A DNA stretch of 64,000 nucleotides, from the NCBI GenBank assembly GCA_918807975.1, contig OU964932.1, forward strand, positions 15,903,501-15,967,500, read 5' to 3'. The stretch comes from Aplidium turbinatum (taxonomy: Eukaryota > Chordata > Ascidiacea > Aplousobranchia > Polyclinidae). Below the pieces are notes generated by a model. The model was given only the letters and a program-made list of their open reading frames with translations. It did no database searches and was not told where the DNA came from. Of this stretch, positions 62,147 through 64,000 are shown one piece after another. Both the position numbers and the translations under genes were made by a program. Position 1 is the first letter of the stretch, and each line of letters opens with the position of its first letter.

Positions 62147-62332
62147 ATGAAGATATCCTTGTGGATTTTCATTGGGCTGTTGGGTATAGTTCAGGCGATA
62201 ACAGTCGAAGATTTGTATCCATTCAGCGAAGAACATGACAACAGATTGCCAAGTGGAGACTCTGAAAGTTCGCACAAACTTGCTCTGAGCGTCCCTGCAA
62301 AATTCTACGACAAAGAGTACGACTATTTGTGG
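62147..62332 (+). CDS. First exon of a secreted NIDO-domain (nidogen/tectorin-like) protein, partial
   Basis: The ATG starts a 62-residue exon ending at a GTAAGT donor after Leu-Trp. Residues 1-18 (MKISLWIFIGLLGIVQA) are a signal peptide. What follows, VEDLYPFSEEHDNRLPSGDS and LALSVPAKFYDKEYDYLW, matches the opening of the NIDO extracellular domain (LFPFG-GD--LP-GDD--S-LSVP--FY-LYV). Families with this start include nidogen, alpha-tectorin and SNED1-like matrix proteins; the exon alone cannot tell which. The next exon (expected to open with VNTNG-like residues) is not in the window, so the first intron is longer than 1.6 kb. Confidence 0.75.
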
Positions 62333-64000
62333 GTAAGTTTGCTATTTTGTCCGATTTTCTTTCTTTAGGACGTTCTCTTTGATACAATGCAGTGCTTGTA
62401 CGCTTCCTCGAAAGCAAATGAACAGTTGCGAAAGGAACCTGAAAATTAACATGCCAGAAACTTGAATTCTCGAAAGGTTAACTTGCTATGATGCCATACG
62501 CAAACTGCACTTTGGTCATAAGTTTTTGTGGTTTGGTATCCGCACATGTAAATATTGCCTCCAAGGTTGATATGTTACATGTTTTGTCTTGTTGCAGCTA
62601 ACCGCAAATTTGAGCTAAATTTAAATAATCTAACATAAATAGAATGTACTGTTTATCAGGCATTTAATTGTAGATTTTTTGCGTTGAGTGGATAGCTACA
62701 GGCCAGGCTGTCTATGATGCTAAAGCAAGTGCTAAAGTAATAAAATTGAAAACCTTATTGCGTTTGTTGGTTTTGTATATTTAAGATAGACTAAGTGGTT
62801 AAAATAAAATAATCGCAAAATCCAATTTCACTTTTGACTTCTGGTGATGTTAAAAGTTGAAAACAACATTTTTTTAATATAGTAGCTATAGGCCTATATA
62901 GTGCACTGTTTTTTTGTTTTTTTTTTGTTTTTGGTTTAACCGACGACTTTAAAAAAGTGGATTCCTGTACGCAAATTGCGAAGCGTTATTACATTTTTTC
63001 CAACTATACGATTATTACTTTTCTGCAGCCTAGCGGCGTGAAATTGGTAGCCTACTGTTTGAACAAGTGAGATTTTTACGACGACCAGGAAAATTAACCT
63101 TTTTTTTTTATCTTGGGCGTAACCGTAAGTCCATGTTTATAGAAACGAATCTGACACTTTTGCAAGAATAAAGCTTCAATAGTGAAATTGTTTCAATCGA
63201 TAAATATTCACGCTTCATTTCATCTTCTAACATGTTTTTGTCATACGTTATGGCAATGTTTATAGTTCAATGGTGAAATAAGTGGAAAACTTGTAGAAAA
63301 CACGTGAGATATAAATAAATCGTTGTATATCTGCCACGGACATATAGCCTACAAGAAAATATCCAATTAAAGTAATGAATTTTCAAAAGCATTCTTCAAA
63401 ATGGCATGACTAGTTTGTAGTTTGTTTGAAACTGAATTACTTGAGAGATACGTTTGTCCTACTCAGTTTTGGCTGTTCTCCAGTAGCCCTTATTGTAGTC
63501 CAAGTAACATGATGATTGGTCAATCTGGGAAAATAAAAAGATAGACCATTAGCCCCAAAAGCTCAAACGAAGAAGCAACGTACATTTACAACTACAGCAC
63601 TTCACAATCAACCAAAACAGTGACAAAAATAGCCAATTCATCTCCTCAAGGGATTTGATAGACAATTGAATAGGCCTATGTGCTGTAGGCTCATATCCGA
63701 AACAATTAAGTTTTTATTTGATATGTGAAACAGACTTAAGCAATAACACCATCTCCGATGCTGTACGAAAAATTTAAAAAGTGGACGCAAAAGCATTTAT
63801 TAGAAACTTTTACTTGTAGGCCCGTTTCACAACTCTTTGACATCTCTCTGTAGGTATCATAGCTAATACAGCCCTCGATGTACATTGTACAATGATGTTC
63901 CAGTTTGATCGATTTCGTGCATCTTGCCAAATTTTAGTAGGGCCAAATTTTAGTTTGGCTTTTTTTTGGCTCCTCGACATATTTGTTCCTTTAAGTTTTC
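62333..64000 (+). other. Start of intron 1 of the NIDO gene
   Basis: AT-rich, no second NIDO exon recognised. Short ORFs (for example 63736-63930 on the minus strand) have no domain. The window ends inside the intron. Confidence 0.5.

Overview
The window is animal genomic DNA: AT-rich, with many spliced genes, consensus GT-AG introns and dense transposon debris. The host proteins look like those of an invertebrate deuterostome. An ascidian-like chordate would fit, but nothing seen here proves the species. No bacterial features, CRISPR arrays or genuine tRNA/rRNA genes were found, and no LTR or Polinton-type element was recognised.

Layout. (1) 20-3229 (+): a complete seven-exon ILF2/NF45 gene, with a tRNA-derived SINE and a Tc1-like MITE in its introns. 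(2) 3230-10811: intergenic, with a 271-bp MITE that has 28-bp inverted ends, a SINE with a 13-bp target duplication, a decayed LINE (about 5757-7857) and three hAT-like elements of a CAGTGGCGTAGC family. (3) 10812-19869: a nest of mobile elements, each bounded by its own target duplication: a Mutator-like outer element, hAT 1, hAT 2, a 4.2-kb foldback, a 1.3-kb element and two SINEs. (4) 20040-20561 (+): an intronless myosin regulatory light chain gene (MYL9/MYL12 type). (5) 21439-57548 (+): a complete non-muscle myosin II heavy chain gene, about 39 coding exons, 1966 aa in the basic form, ending only 877 bp after the light chain gene begins its 3' flank. (6) 57549-62146: 3' flank with decayed repeats. 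(7) 62147-62332 (+): first exon of a secreted NIDO (nidogen/tectorin-type) protein that runs out of the window.

How the genes fit together. The heavy chain and the regulatory light chain are subunits of one motor. The light chain binds the second IQ motif of the heavy chain and switches the motor on when Thr18/Ser19 are phosphorylated. Here the two genes lie head-to-tail on one strand. The heavy chain gene carries several built-in choices: a 34-aa loop-1 cassette and a 12-nt microexon beside the ATP site, two tandem copies of the relay-helix exon, and two alternative non-helical tails. Two of its introns are GC-AG. Its introns hold about 18 copies of one palindromic MITE, a minisatellite, several SINEs and two Mutator-like elements whose inverted ends are built of tandem repeats. 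One of these still encodes a piece of MULE transposase.

Exon limits were set by reading splice sites, phase and similarity to remembered myosin and ILF2 sequences. No alignment or transcript data were available.
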